From Quatrionicoccus australiensis (GTDB taxonomy: Bacteria > Pseudomonadota > Gammaproteobacteria > Burkholderiales > Rhodocyclaceae): DNA of 64,000 nt. Location of the stretch: positions 992,001 to 1,056,000 of the forward strand of contig NZ_JAHBAH010000001.1 in the NCBI RefSeq assembly GCF_020510425.1, given 5' to 3'. A program made the translations under genes and the position numbers. The notes under the pieces are model-generated. The model was not told the origin of the DNA. It ran no database searches and worked only from the letters and a program-made list of their open reading frames with translations. This document shows positions 47,476 through 56,344 of the stretch, piece after piece (the first letter of the stretch is position 1; each line of letters begins with the position of its first letter).

Positions 47476-49779
47476 TCAGCTCCCGAAGGCGACGCGCAGG
47501 CCGAGCCAGGCGGCGCGCGGCGCGCCCGGCGCGACGAAGGTTTCGCGCCGCCAGTTGGCCGAATCGATCTGGAAGGCGCCGCCGGCAAACGGGTTCTCGG
47601 CGAGCGCCCCGGCCGTCGCATAGCGCTTGTCGAAGACGTTGTTGACCTTGGCAAACAGCTGCCAGCCGCTGCCCAGGCGCACTTCGGCATTGAGGTTGAG
47701 GATGGCGTAGCCGGGAATCTTGCCGGCGCCTTCGTAGGTGCGCGTCGTGCCGAGGCTGTCGGTGTACGTGCCGGCCTGGTGCTGGTTGTTTTCGTTGCCG
47801 CGCGCGTACTGGCTGGAAAAGGCCTGGATGTCGCCGCCGACGCGCAGCCAGTCGGTCGACTGCCAGGAAAGGCCGATTTTCAGGCTGTGCGCCGGCAAAC
47901 CGGGCAGGCGATCACCCTTTTTCACGTAAATCTCGTCGTCCTGGCCGCCGCCCGTGCATTCCGGCGCCGTGCCGCGCGTGCTGTTGTTGGCGGCCAGGAT
48001 GCAGGCGGCGGACTGGAAGGTGGCGTGCAGCCAGCTGTAATTGGCAAACCAGTCGACGCTGCGCCGGCGGCCGTTGATGCCGAGTTCCAGGCCCTGGCGC
48101 TGCGTCTTGCCGAAATTGGTGAAATAGCCGGCGCTGGTCGAGGTGCCGACGAAGAGGATGTCGTTCGACGAGACAGTACGGTAGACGCCGGCATTCCACT
48201 CGATATTGCCGGCCAGGCGGCCGCGCAGCCCGGCTTCGACGGTGCGCGCGATGACCTGCTTGAGATAGGGATCGGCCGCCATCGAATTGGGCAGGGTGCA
48301 CGGATTGGCCGGGTCGGCACAGCCGAGTTCGATCGGCGTCGGGATGCGGTTGCCCTGGCTGAAGCCGGCGTAGGTGTTGAGCGCCGTCGCCGCCTGCCAG
48401 CTGATGCCGAGCGCCGGGTTGAGGCTGCGGTAGGAATGGTTGCCGTCGAGATTGGGCGCCACCGGGTTGAGTTCGTCCTGCGTCGTGACCCGGCTCTGGT
48501 TGTAGCGCAGCGAGGCGGTCAGGTGCAGATCGGGCTGCAAGCGGATGGTGTCGGTGGCGAACAGGCTGGCGGTGCGCGTCATGCCGCGCAGGCGGTTCTC
48601 TTCGCTGGCCGGCGCCAGGTCGGAGACATCGCGCGTCGCGTCGATGATGCCGAGTTCCTGCGTCTGCTGGAAACGCATGCGGGCATGGTCGTAGGAGACG
48701 CCGAGGGTCAATTGCTGCCGCTCGCTGCTCAGGTTCCACTGCACGGCGCCGCCGCTGCCAAACTGGCGGGTATGGGTGCGGTTGTAGGCACCGGATTCCT
48801 GGTTGGAGACGCCGTCGAAGGCGCCGTCCTCGAACTCGTCGTTGACGTCGCCGTTCAAGGTGCGCGTCTGGTTGTGGCGGACATAGACATTGCCCGACAG
48901 GCTCTGCGTGTCGCTCAGCCAGAGGCGGCCGGAGAGCACGAGCTGGGTCAGGTCGTTGCGCGTGCGATCCGGGTGCGTGAACACCTGGGCACGGCGTTCG
49001 GCCCACATCGATTCGGGCAACAGACCGTTGCCGGTCATCCGGGTCAGGGCGCGGCTCAGGCTGAGGTCGGCCTCGCCGGCGGCACCGCGCAAGGAAAGCT
49101 TGGCGAACAGGTTTTTCGCATCCGATTTCGAATGATCGCGCCAGCCGTCCTCGCGGAACCAGTCGCCACCGACATACCAGCCCAGCGTGCCGTCGTTGCC
49201 GCCGTGTTCGAGTTCGAGATTGCTGCGTCCGAAGCTGCCGCCGGACAATTCCATCTTGCTGCCGGGCTGGCTGAAGCCGCTCTTGGTGCGGATGGAGAGC
49301 GCGCCGCCCAGCGTGTTCAGGCCGAACAGCGGGTTCGAGCCGGGCATCAGCTCCATGCCGGCAATCGCCGAATGCGGCAGCAATTCCCAGTTCACCGTGT
49401 CGCCGAAGGGCTCGTTGACGCGCACGCCGTCGACATAGACCGACAGGCCCTGCGCCGTGCCGAGCAGCGGCGAGGCGGTGAAACCGCGGTAATTGAGATC
49501 GACCTGAAAGGGATTGCCCTGGATCTCGTTCACGTTAACGCTGGGCAACTGGCGCGCCATGAATTCGGGCAGGTTGAGGCTTTCCTGCTCTTCAAGCTGA
49601 CGGCTGCCGACCGACTGCACATTGGCCGGCACCTGCCAGCGCGGAATGCCGAGGCCGGCCAGCGGCGAGTTGCCGATCACCTCGACGGTCGCGGTTTCGA
49701 TCAGGTTTTCGGCGGCCAGGGCCGGGCCGAAGGCGGCGGCCAGGGCAAGGCCGAGGGCGCGTTTGGGGATTTGTCTCAT
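47476..49779 (-). CDS. TonB-dependent receptor in quinoprotein operon
   Basis: A 767-residue outer-membrane receptor: signal peptide 1-22 (ALA-AENL), plug domain about 30-160 (LPEFMARQLPSVNVNEIQGN, then YVDGVRVNEPFGDTVNW), and a barrel ending in the VAFGS terminus. It differs clearly from the PqqU-like receptor at 31070-33214. Its start overlaps the dedicated tonB gene by 4 bp. The ligand is unknown. Uptake of a lanthanide chelate, PQQ or another cofactor for the neighbouring dehydrogenases is plausible. Confidence 0.9.
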   Translation of the reverse strand: MRQIPKRALGLALAAAFGPALAAENLIETATVEVIGNSPLAGLGIPRWQVPANVQSVGSRQLEEQESLNLPEFMARQLPSVNVNEIQGNPFQVDLNYRGFTASPLLGTAQGLSVYVDGVRVNEPFGDTVNWELLPHSAIAGMELMPGSNPLFGLNTLGGALSIRTKSGFSQPGSKMELSGGSFGRSNLELEHGGNDGTLGWYVGGDWFREDGWRDHSKSDAKNLFAKLSLRGAAGEADLSLSRALTRMTGNGLLPESMWAERRAQVFTHPDRTRNDLTQLVLSGRLWLSDTQSLSGNVYVRHNQTRTLNGDVNDEFEDGAFDGVSNQESGAYNRTHTRQFGSGGAVQWNLSSERQQLTLGVSYDHARMRFQQTQELGIIDATRDVSDLAPASEENRLRGMTRTASLFATDTIRLQPDLHLTASLRYNQSRVTTQDELNPVAPNLDGNHSYRSLNPALGISWQAATALNTYAGFSQGNRIPTPIELGCADPANPCTLPNSMAADPYLKQVIARTVEAGLRGRLAGNIEWNAGVYRTVSSNDILFVGTSTSAGYFTNFGKTQRQGLELGINGRRRSVDWFANYSWLHATFQSAACILAANNSTRGTAPECTGGGQDDEIYVKKGDRLPGLPAHSLKIGLSWQSTDWLRVGGDIQAFSSQYARGNENNQHQAGTYTDSLGTTRTYEGAGKIPGYAILNLNAEVRLGSGWQLFAKVNNVFDKRYATAGALAENPFAGGAFQIDSANWRRETFVAPGAPRAAWLGLRVAFGS

Positions 49780-50537
49780 GTTGTTTTTTTGAGCTTGTAA
49801 TTGACCGGGACCAGCACCTGGATCTCGTTGCCCTCCAGCGCCGCCGGCAGGGCCGGCAGGCCCGACAGCTCGCCGACCATGGCCAGGGCGTGCTGATCGA
49901 GAATGCCGTAGCCGCTCGAACGCTCGACTTCGATATGCAGCAGATTGCCCTTGCGCGCCACGGTCAAGCGCAGGCGGACCTCGCCCTCCCAGCCGCGCAG
50001 GGCGGCGACGCGCGGATATTCCTGGTGGCGCGCGAACAGTTCGGCGAGCTGGCGACGGTAGGCGGCGAGCAGATCGGCCTGCAACGGTCCGGCCGCAGCG
50101 GTCGACGCCGGCAAAACGGCATTTTCTGCAGCGGGCCGGGCGCTGGCGGCAGCAGGTGCAGCAGGAGCAACGGCTGCGGCGGGAACAACGGCCGGCGTGA
50201 CAGGCGGTGCAGGCACGCGCACCGAATCGGCCGGCCCGGCAGCCGCCAGGACGCGCGCAGCCGCCTTCGGCTGCGGGCGCGGCGCAGGCTGCCGGACCTC
50301 TTGGGGGAGCGCGCCGGGCGCGGCTCCGGATGGGGTGACGGCCATGGGCCGCAAGCTGGCGACGATGGGTGGCAACTCGAATGCCAGCGGCCGGCGCGGC
50401 GCCTGCGTCCAGGCGAGCAGGCCGGCGTGCAGGGCGAGCGAGGCGAGCAAAATGGCCAGCAATTTACGGTCGACCGCCGGGAAATGCTCAAAACCGGGGG
50501 CAAAGCCTTGCGGCAAGGAAAGCGCCTCAGTGCGCAT
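49776..50537 (-). CDS. TonB-like energy transducer
   Basis: A 253-residue protein with one N-terminal membrane helix (KLLAILLASLALHAGLLAW, about 24-42), a long Pro/Ala-rich periplasmic spacer (about 70-165) and a TonB C-terminal domain (RVAALRGWEGEVRLRLTVA, about 195-250). It would couple the proton-motive force to the receptor encoded immediately downstream. Overlaps the metallohydrolase stop by 11 bp. ExbB/ExbD genes are not in the window. Confidence 0.88.
   Translation of the reverse strand: MRTEALSLPQGFAPGFEHFPAVDRKLLAILLASLALHAGLLAWTQAPRRPLAFELPPIVASLRPMAVTPSGAAPGALPQEVRQPAPRPQPKAAARVLAAAGPADSVRVPAPPVTPAVVPAAAVAPAAPAAASARPAAENAVLPASTAAAGPLQADLLAAYRRQLAELFARHQEYPRVAALRGWEGEVRLRLTVARKGNLLHIEVERSSGYGILDQHALAMVGELSGLPALPAALEGNEIQVLVPVNYKLKKTT
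50468..50494 (+). repeat. Bipartite motif variant inside tonB
   Basis: GGTCGAC, 12 nt, CTCAAAAC on the plus strand within the tonB-like coding region. A second partial copy (GGTCGAC then GCAAAAC at shorter spacing) starts near 50099. Confidence 0.35.
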
Positions 50538-51465
50538 GCGGCAGGGCCTCGATTTCGGCGGCCGGGAAAAGATGCCCAACCGAACGCCGGTATTCGCTGA
50601 CGCCCTGCGCCATGCCGGCAAATTCGGCGGGCAGCGGTCGGGCCAGCACTTCGTTCATGTCGAGGCCGGCGGCCGCGGCATCGCGCATGGCGGCTTGCAG
50701 CCAATTAAGCCAGGCGCGCGTCTGGCGGATCGGCGCCGCATCGCGCGCCACCGCGCCATGGCCGGGGACCAGCGCGACGAAGCCGGGTTCGCGGGTCAGG
50801 GCTTCGAGTTGGTCGAGTGCCTGCAGCCAGTGCGCGACGTCGGCATGCGGCGTGGTCGGGGCGCGGCCGTTGAAGACCAGGTCGCCGGCGAACAAAACGC
50901 CGCTTTTTTCGTCGTAGACCGCGAGGTCTGCGCCGGTGTGGCCGGTCAGCGCGATCAGGCGCAGGCGGCGGCCGGCGACGGCGAGCGGGCCGGCGCTCAG
51001 GCTGCGCGTCGGCACGACGACCTCGGTGCCGCGCAGCCAGTCGCCGCTCAGGCGGAACAGGTTCTCGGCGAAGGCGTTGCCGTCGGCGGCGATGCCCTGA
51101 GCGGTGGCCGGCAAAGCGGCGAGCGGCAGGTCGGCAAAGGCCTGGTTGCCAAGGAAATGGTCGGGGTGATGGTGCGTGTTGATGGCGAAGACGGGCGGCA
51201 GCGGCGTGACGGCGGCAATCGCCTGGCGCATCTGGCGGCCGTAGCGCAGCGAGGGGCCGGTATCGATGACGACGACGCCAGCCGGCCCGACGATGAAGCC
51301 GGTATTGACGATATTGCCGCCGTTGAGCGTATCGAAATCCTCGGTGCGGCCGATGAAGGCGTAGACGTCGGGCGCCACCGCCTGCACCTTGAGCGCGTAG
51401 TCGTAGCCGGCGGCGCCGGCGGGCGCCACGGCAAGGATCAGGAGGGCGGCGAGGAGGCGTTTCAT
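50527..51465 (-). CDS. Quinoprotein relay zinc metallohydrolase
   Basis: A 312-residue secreted metallo-beta-lactamase-fold protein: signal peptide 1-19, motif THHHPDH with His98, His100, Asp102 and His103 as zinc ligands, then the His in ALTGHTGAD, Asp in FAGDLVFNG and His in VPGHGAV. It matches the quinoprotein relay system zinc metallohydrolase group that accompanies SoxYZ-like carriers near PQQ dehydrogenases. The reaction is not established. ATGA overlap with the SoxYZ-like gene. Confidence 0.87.
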   Translation of the reverse strand: MKRLLAALLILAVAPAGAAGYDYALKVQAVAPDVYAFIGRTEDFDTLNGGNIVNTGFIVGPAGVVVIDTGPSLRYGRQMRQAIAAVTPLPPVFAINTHHHPDHFLGNQAFADLPLAALPATAQGIAADGNAFAENLFRLSGDWLRGTEVVVPTRSLSAGPLAVAGRRLRLIALTGHTGADLAVYDEKSGVLFAGDLVFNGRAPTTPHADVAHWLQALDQLEALTREPGFVALVPGHGAVARDAAPIRQTRAWLNWLQAAMRDAAAAGLDMNEVLARPLPAEFAGMAQGVSEYRRSVGHLFPAAEIEALPHAH

Positions 51466-52241
51466 GGGGCGATGCGCGCTTCGAAACGGTTGCCGTTGTT
51501 ATCGCGTCCGGCGCTGATCACGGTTTGCCCGACGATGCCCGGTTGCAGCGTGAATACCGGGTTTTCGGCGACCGGCTCGAAGGTGCGCAGGCGCATCAGG
51601 CGGCGCCCGGCTTCGTCGCGGAACTCGATTTCTTCCAGATGGAAGGCCGGCGTGCCGGCGACCAGGCCGGTGTCCATCGGGTGCACGATGCGCAGGCGCA
51701 GGCGGCTGGCATTGGGGCCTTCCGACCATTGCCGGCCGCTCACCTGGTTGAGGCTGGCCTGCCAGTCGGGCGCCGCCTTGCCGGCAGCCGGCGCGGTGCA
51801 GCCGCCGCCGACGGTATTCACCCAGGTGCCGCCGACATGCCAGACGCCGTCGGCCGTGCGGGCCGCGGCGCGGACCGGCGTCGATTGCTGCAGCTTGACG
51901 CGAAAGCCGAGCAGCGCGGCGGCGCTATCCGGGTAGAAGCGCAGCACTTCGACAATCGGATTGAAGTCGGCGAAGACGACTACCTCGACAACGCCGGGCA
52001 GACCGGTCGCATCGACGGTGACCGGCACCTGCATGGGGTTTTCGGCGGTGGACGGGGCGATCACCTTGATCCGCGGATCGAACAGCACCGGCGCGTCGGC
52101 GAGGAAGCTGCGCCGCATGTCTTCCCAGCGCGCCGAGGCGAGCGGGTCGCCCTGCTCGCGCAAGGCCGCCGCGTCGGCCGGCGACATCAGCGCCGCCAGC
52201 GCCAGTGCCGCCACACTCAGGGGGTAATTGATCTGTGCCAT
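51462..52241 (-). CDS. Quinoprotein-associated SoxYZ-like carrier
   Basis: A 259-residue secreted fusion of SoxY-like (about 45-155) and SoxZ-like (about 165-259) domains; signal peptide 1-24. The SoxY-type carrier cysteine is Cys148 in TVGGGCTAP, internal here rather than C-terminal, as in the quinoprotein dehydrogenase-associated group. The SoxZ half has RLRIVHPMDTG and FRDEAGR. It presumably carries a covalent intermediate through Cys148 for the adjacent metallohydrolase. First gene of the seven-gene operon. Confidence 0.87.
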   Translation of the reverse strand: MAQINYPLSVAALALAALMSPADAAALREQGDPLASARWEDMRRSFLADAPVLFDPRIKVIAPSTAENPMQVPVTVDATGLPGVVEVVVFADFNPIVEVLRFYPDSAAALLGFRVKLQQSTPVRAAARTADGVWHVGGTWVNTVGGGCTAPAAGKAAPDWQASLNQVSGRQWSEGPNASRLRLRIVHPMDTGLVAGTPAFHLEEIEFRDEAGRRLMRLRTFEPVAENPVFTLQPGIVGQTVISAGRDNNGNRFEARIAP

Positions 52242-52456
52242 GCCTGTCTCGCTCCTTCTCGCCCTTGCGGGTCTCTATGGCAGGAATGTCTGCAAGCGGC
52301 GTGCCAATCAGTAAAGGGAAGGCGCGACGGGCCGCCAGCCGGGGCGAAAACGATTTATCGGCTTTTCCGGCGGTCGACCGCTGCGCCCCCGATTGCGCAA
52401 GTTTGGAACAGTTGCCCTCATTTGCAGCACTCGCCCTGCTCCGCACAGCGCGCCAC

Positions 52457-52483
52457 GGTCAACCACGAAAAATAGGCCAAAAC
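52457..52483 (+). repeat. Bipartite motif variant
   Basis: GGTCAAC, 12 nt, GCCAAAAC in the intergenic gap. Confidence 0.4.
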
Positions 52484-52521
52484 GCCGTTACAGCAGGCAC
52501 GGCAAGGCGTGCGCCGGGCAA

Positions 52522-52537
52522 TGGCACGCGCCTTGCA
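52522..52537 (+). promoter_or_regulatory. Sigma-54 promoter of the lanthanide-type dehydrogenase
   Basis: TGGCACGCGCCTTGCA matches the sigma-54 consensus at every key position (-24 GG, -12 GC, 10-nt spacing), 120 bp before the ATG. Confidence 0.82.
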
Positions 52538-52656
52538 ATCCGGGCCTTCAGTCAGCGAATCGTTCCAGGGAAAGGGAAGGCATTCGCCGGCAGGTCATGC
52601 CGAACGCTGCCTCAGGGCGGTCGTCAGGCGCCTATGAATAATCAAGGAGACAATCC

Positions 52657-54441
52657 ATGCACATTTGCAAATCCCCACGGCAGCGCAACCTTGCCCTGGC
52701 CCTGGCCGCCTCGCTGGCGATCGCCGGCAGCCCGGCCCTGGCCACGGTGACCGATGCTGACATCGTGAACGACGCCAAGACCACCGGCGATGTCGTCAGC
52801 TTCGGCCTCGGCACCCAGGGCCAGCGCTTCAGCCCGTCCACGCAGATCAATACCAAGACGGTCAAGAACCTGGTCCCGGCCTGGTCGATGTCCTTCGGCG
52901 GCGAGAAGCAGCGCGGCCAGGAGTCGCAGCCGGTCGTCCATAACGGCAAGATGTTCGTCACCGCGTCGTACAGCCGCCTGTTTGCGGTCGACGTCAAGAC
53001 CGGCAAGAAATTGTGGAAGTACGAGCATCGCCTGCCCGACGGCATCATGCCCTGCTGCGACGTGATCAACCGCGGTGCCGCGCTGTACGGCGACCTCGTC
53101 TATTTCGCGACGCTCGACGCGCAACTGGTCGCCCTCAACCAGAACACCGGCAAGGTCGTCTGGAAGGAAAAGCTCGGCGATTACGCCGCCGGCTACTCGG
53201 CCACCGCCGCGCCTATCGTCGCCAAGGGCAAGCTGATCACCGGCGTTTCCGGTGGCGAGTTCGGCGTCGTCGGCCGCATCGACGCGCGCGACCCGCTAAC
53301 CGGCAAGCTGCTGTGGACGCGCCCGACCGTCGAAGGTCACATGGGCTACGCCTGGGACAAGGACGGCAACAAGCTCGAGAACGGCATTTCCGGCACCACC
53401 AACGCGACCTGGGAAGGCGACCTGTGGAAGACCGGCGGCGCCGCCACCTGGAACGGCGCCACCTACGATCCGGAAACCAACCTGATCTTCGCCGGTACCG
53501 GCAACCCGGCGCCGTGGAACAGCCACCTGCGCCCCGGCGACAACCTGTTCTCGTCCTCGACCGTGGCGATCGATGCCGACACCGGCAAGATCGTCTGGCA
53601 CTTCCAGGGCACGCCGCACGACGGCTGGGACTTTGACGGGGTGAACGAGTTCGTCTCCTTCGACTTCAAGGACCCGAAGACCGGCAAGATCGTCAAGGCC
53701 GGCGCCAAGGCCGACCGCAACGGCTTCTTCTTCGTCAACGACCGGACCAACGGCAAGCTGCTCGGCGCCCATCCCTTCGTCAGGAAGATCACCTGGGCCA
53801 CCGGCTTCAACCTGGAAACCGGCCGTCCGAACTACATCGAGGAAGGCCGTCCGGGCAACCCGGCGGACGAAGCCGATGGCAAGAAGGGCAAGGTCGTCTT
53901 CTCGGCCCCGTCCTTCCTCGGCGGCAAGAACCAGCAGCAGATGGCCTACAGCCCGCAGACCGGCCTCTTCTACGTGCCGGCCAACGAGTGGTCGATGGAC
54001 ATCTGGAATGAACCGGTTGCCTACAAGAAGGGCGCCGCCTACCTCGGTGCCGGCTTCACGATCAAGGCCATCCACGACGACTACATCGGCGTGCTGCGCG
54101 CCATGGACCCGGCGACCGGCAAGATCGTCTGGGAAAACAAGAACTACGCGCCGCTCTGGGGCGGCGTGCTGACCACGGCCGGCGGCCTGGTCTTCTACGG
54201 TACGCCGGAAGGCTACCTGAAGGCGCTCGATGCCAAGACCGGCCAGGAACTGTGGTCCTTCCAGACCGGCACCGGCATCGTTGCCCCGCCGATCAGCTGG
54301 GAACAGGACGGCGTGCAGATGATCGCCGTCACCACCGGCTGGGGCGGCGCCGTGCCGCTCTGGGGCGGCGACGTCGCCAAGCGCGTGAACTTCCTCGAAC
54401 AGGGCGGTTCGGTTTGGGTGTTCAAGCTGCACAAGAACTGA
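52657..54441 (+). CDS. PQQ alcohol dehydrogenase, lanthanide type
   Basis: A 594-residue periplasmic quinoprotein with signal peptide 1-29 (ALA-TVTD) and an eight-bladed propeller with tryptophan-docking repeats. The PQQ-contacting vicinal disulfide is Cys133-Cys134 ([10 protein letters not shown]). The active site reads GWDFDGVNE: catalytic Asp325 followed two residues on by Asp327, the extra acidic residue of XoxF/PedH-type enzymes that coordinates a lanthanide. Electrons go to a cytochrome c such as PedF. It has a sigma-54 promoter and two hairpins at its 3' end. Confidence 0.93.
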   Translation: MHICKSPRQRNLALALAASLAIAGSPALATVTDADIVNDAKTTGDVVSFGLGTQGQRFSPSTQINTKTVKNLVPAWSMSFGGEKQRGQESQPVVHNGKMFVTASYSRLFAVDVKTGKKLWKYEHRLPDGIMPCCDVINRGAALYGDLVYFATLDAQLVALNQNTGKVVWKEKLGDYAAGYSATAAPIVAKGKLITGVSGGEFGVVGRIDARDPLTGKLLWTRPTVEGHMGYAWDKDGNKLENGISGTTNATWEGDLWKTGGAATWNGATYDPETNLIFAGTGNPAPWNSHLRPGDNLFSSSTVAIDADTGKIVWHFQGTPHDGWDFDGVNEFVSFDFKDPKTGKIVKAGAKADRNGFFFVNDRTNGKLLGAHPFVRKITWATGFNLETGRPNYIEEGRPGNPADEADGKKGKVVFSAPSFLGGKNQQQMAYSPQTGLFYVPANEWSMDIWNEPVAYKKGAAYLGAGFTIKAIHDDYIGVLRAMDPATGKIVWENKNYAPLWGGVLTTAGGLVFYGTPEGYLKALDAKTGQELWSFQTGTGIVAPPISWEQDGVQMIAVTTGWGGAVPLWGGDVAKRVNFLEQGGSVWVFKLHKN

Positions 54442-54456
54442 GTTTTGCCACCTGAC

Positions 54457-54515
54457 GCGGGGGCAACAGCCCCCGCCGGCAACGGCGTACCGGCGCAAGC
54501 GGGTACGCCGTTTTT
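54457..54515 (+). terminator. Double terminator after the lanthanide-type dehydrogenase
   Basis: A first hairpin GCGGGGGC/GCCCCCGC (54457-54476) is followed by a second with arms AACGGCGTACC (54481-54491) and GGTACGCCGTT (54502-54512) and a T run to 54515. Confidence 0.88.
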
Positions 54516-54537
54516 GCGTGCTGGCGGGGCGTCGACC
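54510..54537 (-). repeat. Bipartite motif copy left of hipBA
   Basis: Minus strand GGTCGAC, 13 nt, GCAAAAAC. It overlaps the terminator's T run and is followed by GCTCACTCGC sequence (54531-54555) repeated at 56330-56354. Confidence 0.55.
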
Positions 54538-54687
54538 GCCAGCGCTCACTCGCACGCATGGAGCCGCTGTTTTCGCTACGCGCCGCAAACCCGGCTGACC
54601 GGAGATGGGATGGTGGAAAGCAGGTACACAAACCCAACATAGCTGATAGACTGACTACTAAACAACTTAATCGCCAGTTTATTAACC

Positions 54688-55026
54688 ATGCCGCGCTCGA
54701 CAAACAGTATCAACGCCCTGCCGCCCGAAGCGCTTGCGATGTTGAAAAACCTCGGCTTGCGCCTGCGCGCCAGGCGTCTTGCCGGGAACATGACGCTGGA
54801 ACAGGCGGCCGAGCGCCTGCTCTGCTCGCCGACCACCTATCGCGCGCTGGAAGGCGGCAAGCCGACGGTCAGCCTGGGGTTGCTGGCGCATGCCCTGTGG
54901 CTGTTCGGTCGCCATGAAGACATCGAGCAACTCAGCCCGCTCGACATCGGCATGCTCGGCAACAAGCGTAGCCAACGGGCACGCCCGACCAGCAAAGGAA
55001 TCGGCAATGACGAACGGGATTTCTGA
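54688..55026 (+). CDS. hipB: HipB-like antitoxin (XRE family)
   Basis: A 112-residue DNA-binding protein with an XRE helix-turn-helix at about 20-75 (LRLRARRLAGNMTLEQAAERL, then SPTTYRALEGGKPTVSLGLL). It overlaps hipA by 20 bp. As antitoxin it should bind HipA and repress the AT-rich promoter region 54600-54687, whose composition differs from neighbouring intergenic DNA. Confidence 0.85.
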   Translation: MPRSTNSINALPPEALAMLKNLGLRLRARRLAGNMTLEQAAERLLCSPTTYRALEGGKPTVSLGLLAHALWLFGRHEDIEQLSPLDIGMLGNKRSQRARPTSKGIGNDERDF

Positions 55027-56269
55027 AAGCACGCTGTACGTCGGTCTTTACCTGCCGGGGGAAGAGTCACCAACGACGGCTGCCCTGCTCAAACTCGAAC
55101 GCAACAACCTGCAGGAAAGCGGCCATCTGGCTTACGGCCTGGGCTACCTCGAACGCCCCTCTGCGCTGGCCCTGAATCCGCTGCACCTGCCTTTGCAACG
55201 CGACACTTTCCGCCTGCCGGCGCGTCTGCTGCGCGACGGTGGCGCCTTGCCGCTGAGCATCAAGGACGCCTTGCCCGACGCCTGGGGGCTACGCGTACTC
55301 GCCAATGAACTGGGTGGCCGCCTGCCGAGCGAGCGCGAACAACTGTTGCTGACCAACGAGGATCGTATCGGCGCCATGGTTTTTTCCGCAAGCCGGGAGA
55401 TGCCGCCGCCAGCCGAACTGCCGCACCACGAACTGGCGCAACTGGCCGATGCGGTCCGCCGCTTGCAATACGACATGGAAATCCCGCCGCCGCTCAAGCG
55501 CCTGCTGCTGCGCGGCGGCAGCCTGGGCGGCGCCCGCCCCAAGGCGTCGCTTACGCACGAGCATGCCTTGTGGCTGGCCAAGTTTCCTGCTGCCGGCGAT
55601 CCACTCGACATTCAGACGCTCGAAGCCACCGCCCTCGGTCTCGCCACGCACTGCGGCATCCAGGTACCGCAGTTCATGACCCTGCCGGTCGGGCGCGGCG
55701 AAACGGCCTTTCTTTCACGGCGCTTCGACCGTTTTGGCGAGGATGCGCAGCAGCGCCTGCACTACCTTTCGGCCAGCGCCCTGCTCGACATTCCCTATGA
55801 GTCGAGCGCCGGCAGCTACGTCGAGTTCGCCCGCGTCATCCGCCGGCTCAGCTTGCGGCCGGGCGCCGACTTGAAGGAGCTGTTTCGCCGCATGCTCTTC
55901 AACCTGCTGATCGACAACAGCGATGACCATCTGAAAAACCACGGCATGCTTTGGGCGGGACAAGACCGATACGTTCTGTCGCCGGCCTTCGACGTCGTCC
56001 CGCAACTGACCAATCTCGGCTACCAGATGCTGTCGATCGATGGCACAACGCAGGAATCGAGTCTGGCGCTGGCGGTCCAATCGGCGGCGCATTTCGATCT
56101 TTCGGCCGATCAGGCCTGCGCGCTGATCAAGGAAATGGCCGGCATCGTTTACGGCCAGTGGTGGCTGTACGCAAAGCTGAACGAGGTGCCGGATACGCTG
56201 CGCAAACGCCTGCAAAGCTGTTTTGAGCGGCAAAAGGAAATCATCGGCGCCGGCAAGTTCGCTTACTGA
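55007..56269 (+). CDS. hipA: HipA-like serine/threonine kinase toxin
   Basis: A 420-residue HipA-family kinase. Family features: GGSLGGARPKASL (about 170-182) corresponding to the Ser-containing P-loop region, catalytic DNSDDHLKNHG (303-313), and metal-binding SPAFDVVPQ with Asp329. Key residues are intact, so the toxin is probably active. E. coli HipA phosphorylates glutamyl-tRNA synthetase; the target here is unknown. The module sits between two PQQ dehydrogenase units and is bracketed by short direct repeats. Confidence 0.9.
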   Translation: MTNGISESTLYVGLYLPGEESPTTAALLKLERNNLQESGHLAYGLGYLERPSALALNPLHLPLQRDTFRLPARLLRDGGALPLSIKDALPDAWGLRVLANELGGRLPSEREQLLLTNEDRIGAMVFSASREMPPPAELPHHELAQLADAVRRLQYDMEIPPPLKRLLLRGGSLGGARPKASLTHEHALWLAKFPAAGDPLDIQTLEATALGLATHCGIQVPQFMTLPVGRGETAFLSRRFDRFGEDAQQRLHYLSASALLDIPYESSAGSYVEFARVIRRLSLRPGADLKELFRRMLFNLLIDNSDDHLKNHGMLWAGQDRYVLSPAFDVVPQLTNLGYQMLSIDGTTQESSLALAVQSAAHFDLSADQACALIKEMAGIVYGQWWLYAKLNEVPDTLRKRLQSCFERQKEIIGAGKFAY

Positions 56270-56310
56270 AGGGGACGAATAGCAAGCTGCAAGAAGGCGG
56301 ATTTGCCTCA

Positions 56311-56336
56311 TTTTTGCCTGTTTTTTCTTGTCGACC
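56311..56336 (-). repeat. Bipartite motif copy right of hipBA
   Basis: Minus strand GGTCGAC, 12 nt, GCAAAAA. The adjoining AGCGCTCACTCGC (to 56354) overlaps the cytochrome c stop and repeats the sequence at 54531-54555 (23 of 25 positions). Confidence 0.6.
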
Positions 56337-56344
56337 GCTAGCGC

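Larger units (their letters stand above)
52242..52656. other. Divergent regulatory gap between relay operon and lanthanide-type dehydrogenase
   Basis: 415 bp with no gene. It holds a consensus sigma-54 promoter facing the dehydrogenase (52522-52537), a weaker look-alike facing the other way (minus CGGCGCACGCCTTGCC, 52501-52516), and copies of the GGTCGAC-type motif near 52371 and at 52457-52483. No clear response-regulator palindrome is seen. Confidence 0.6.
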
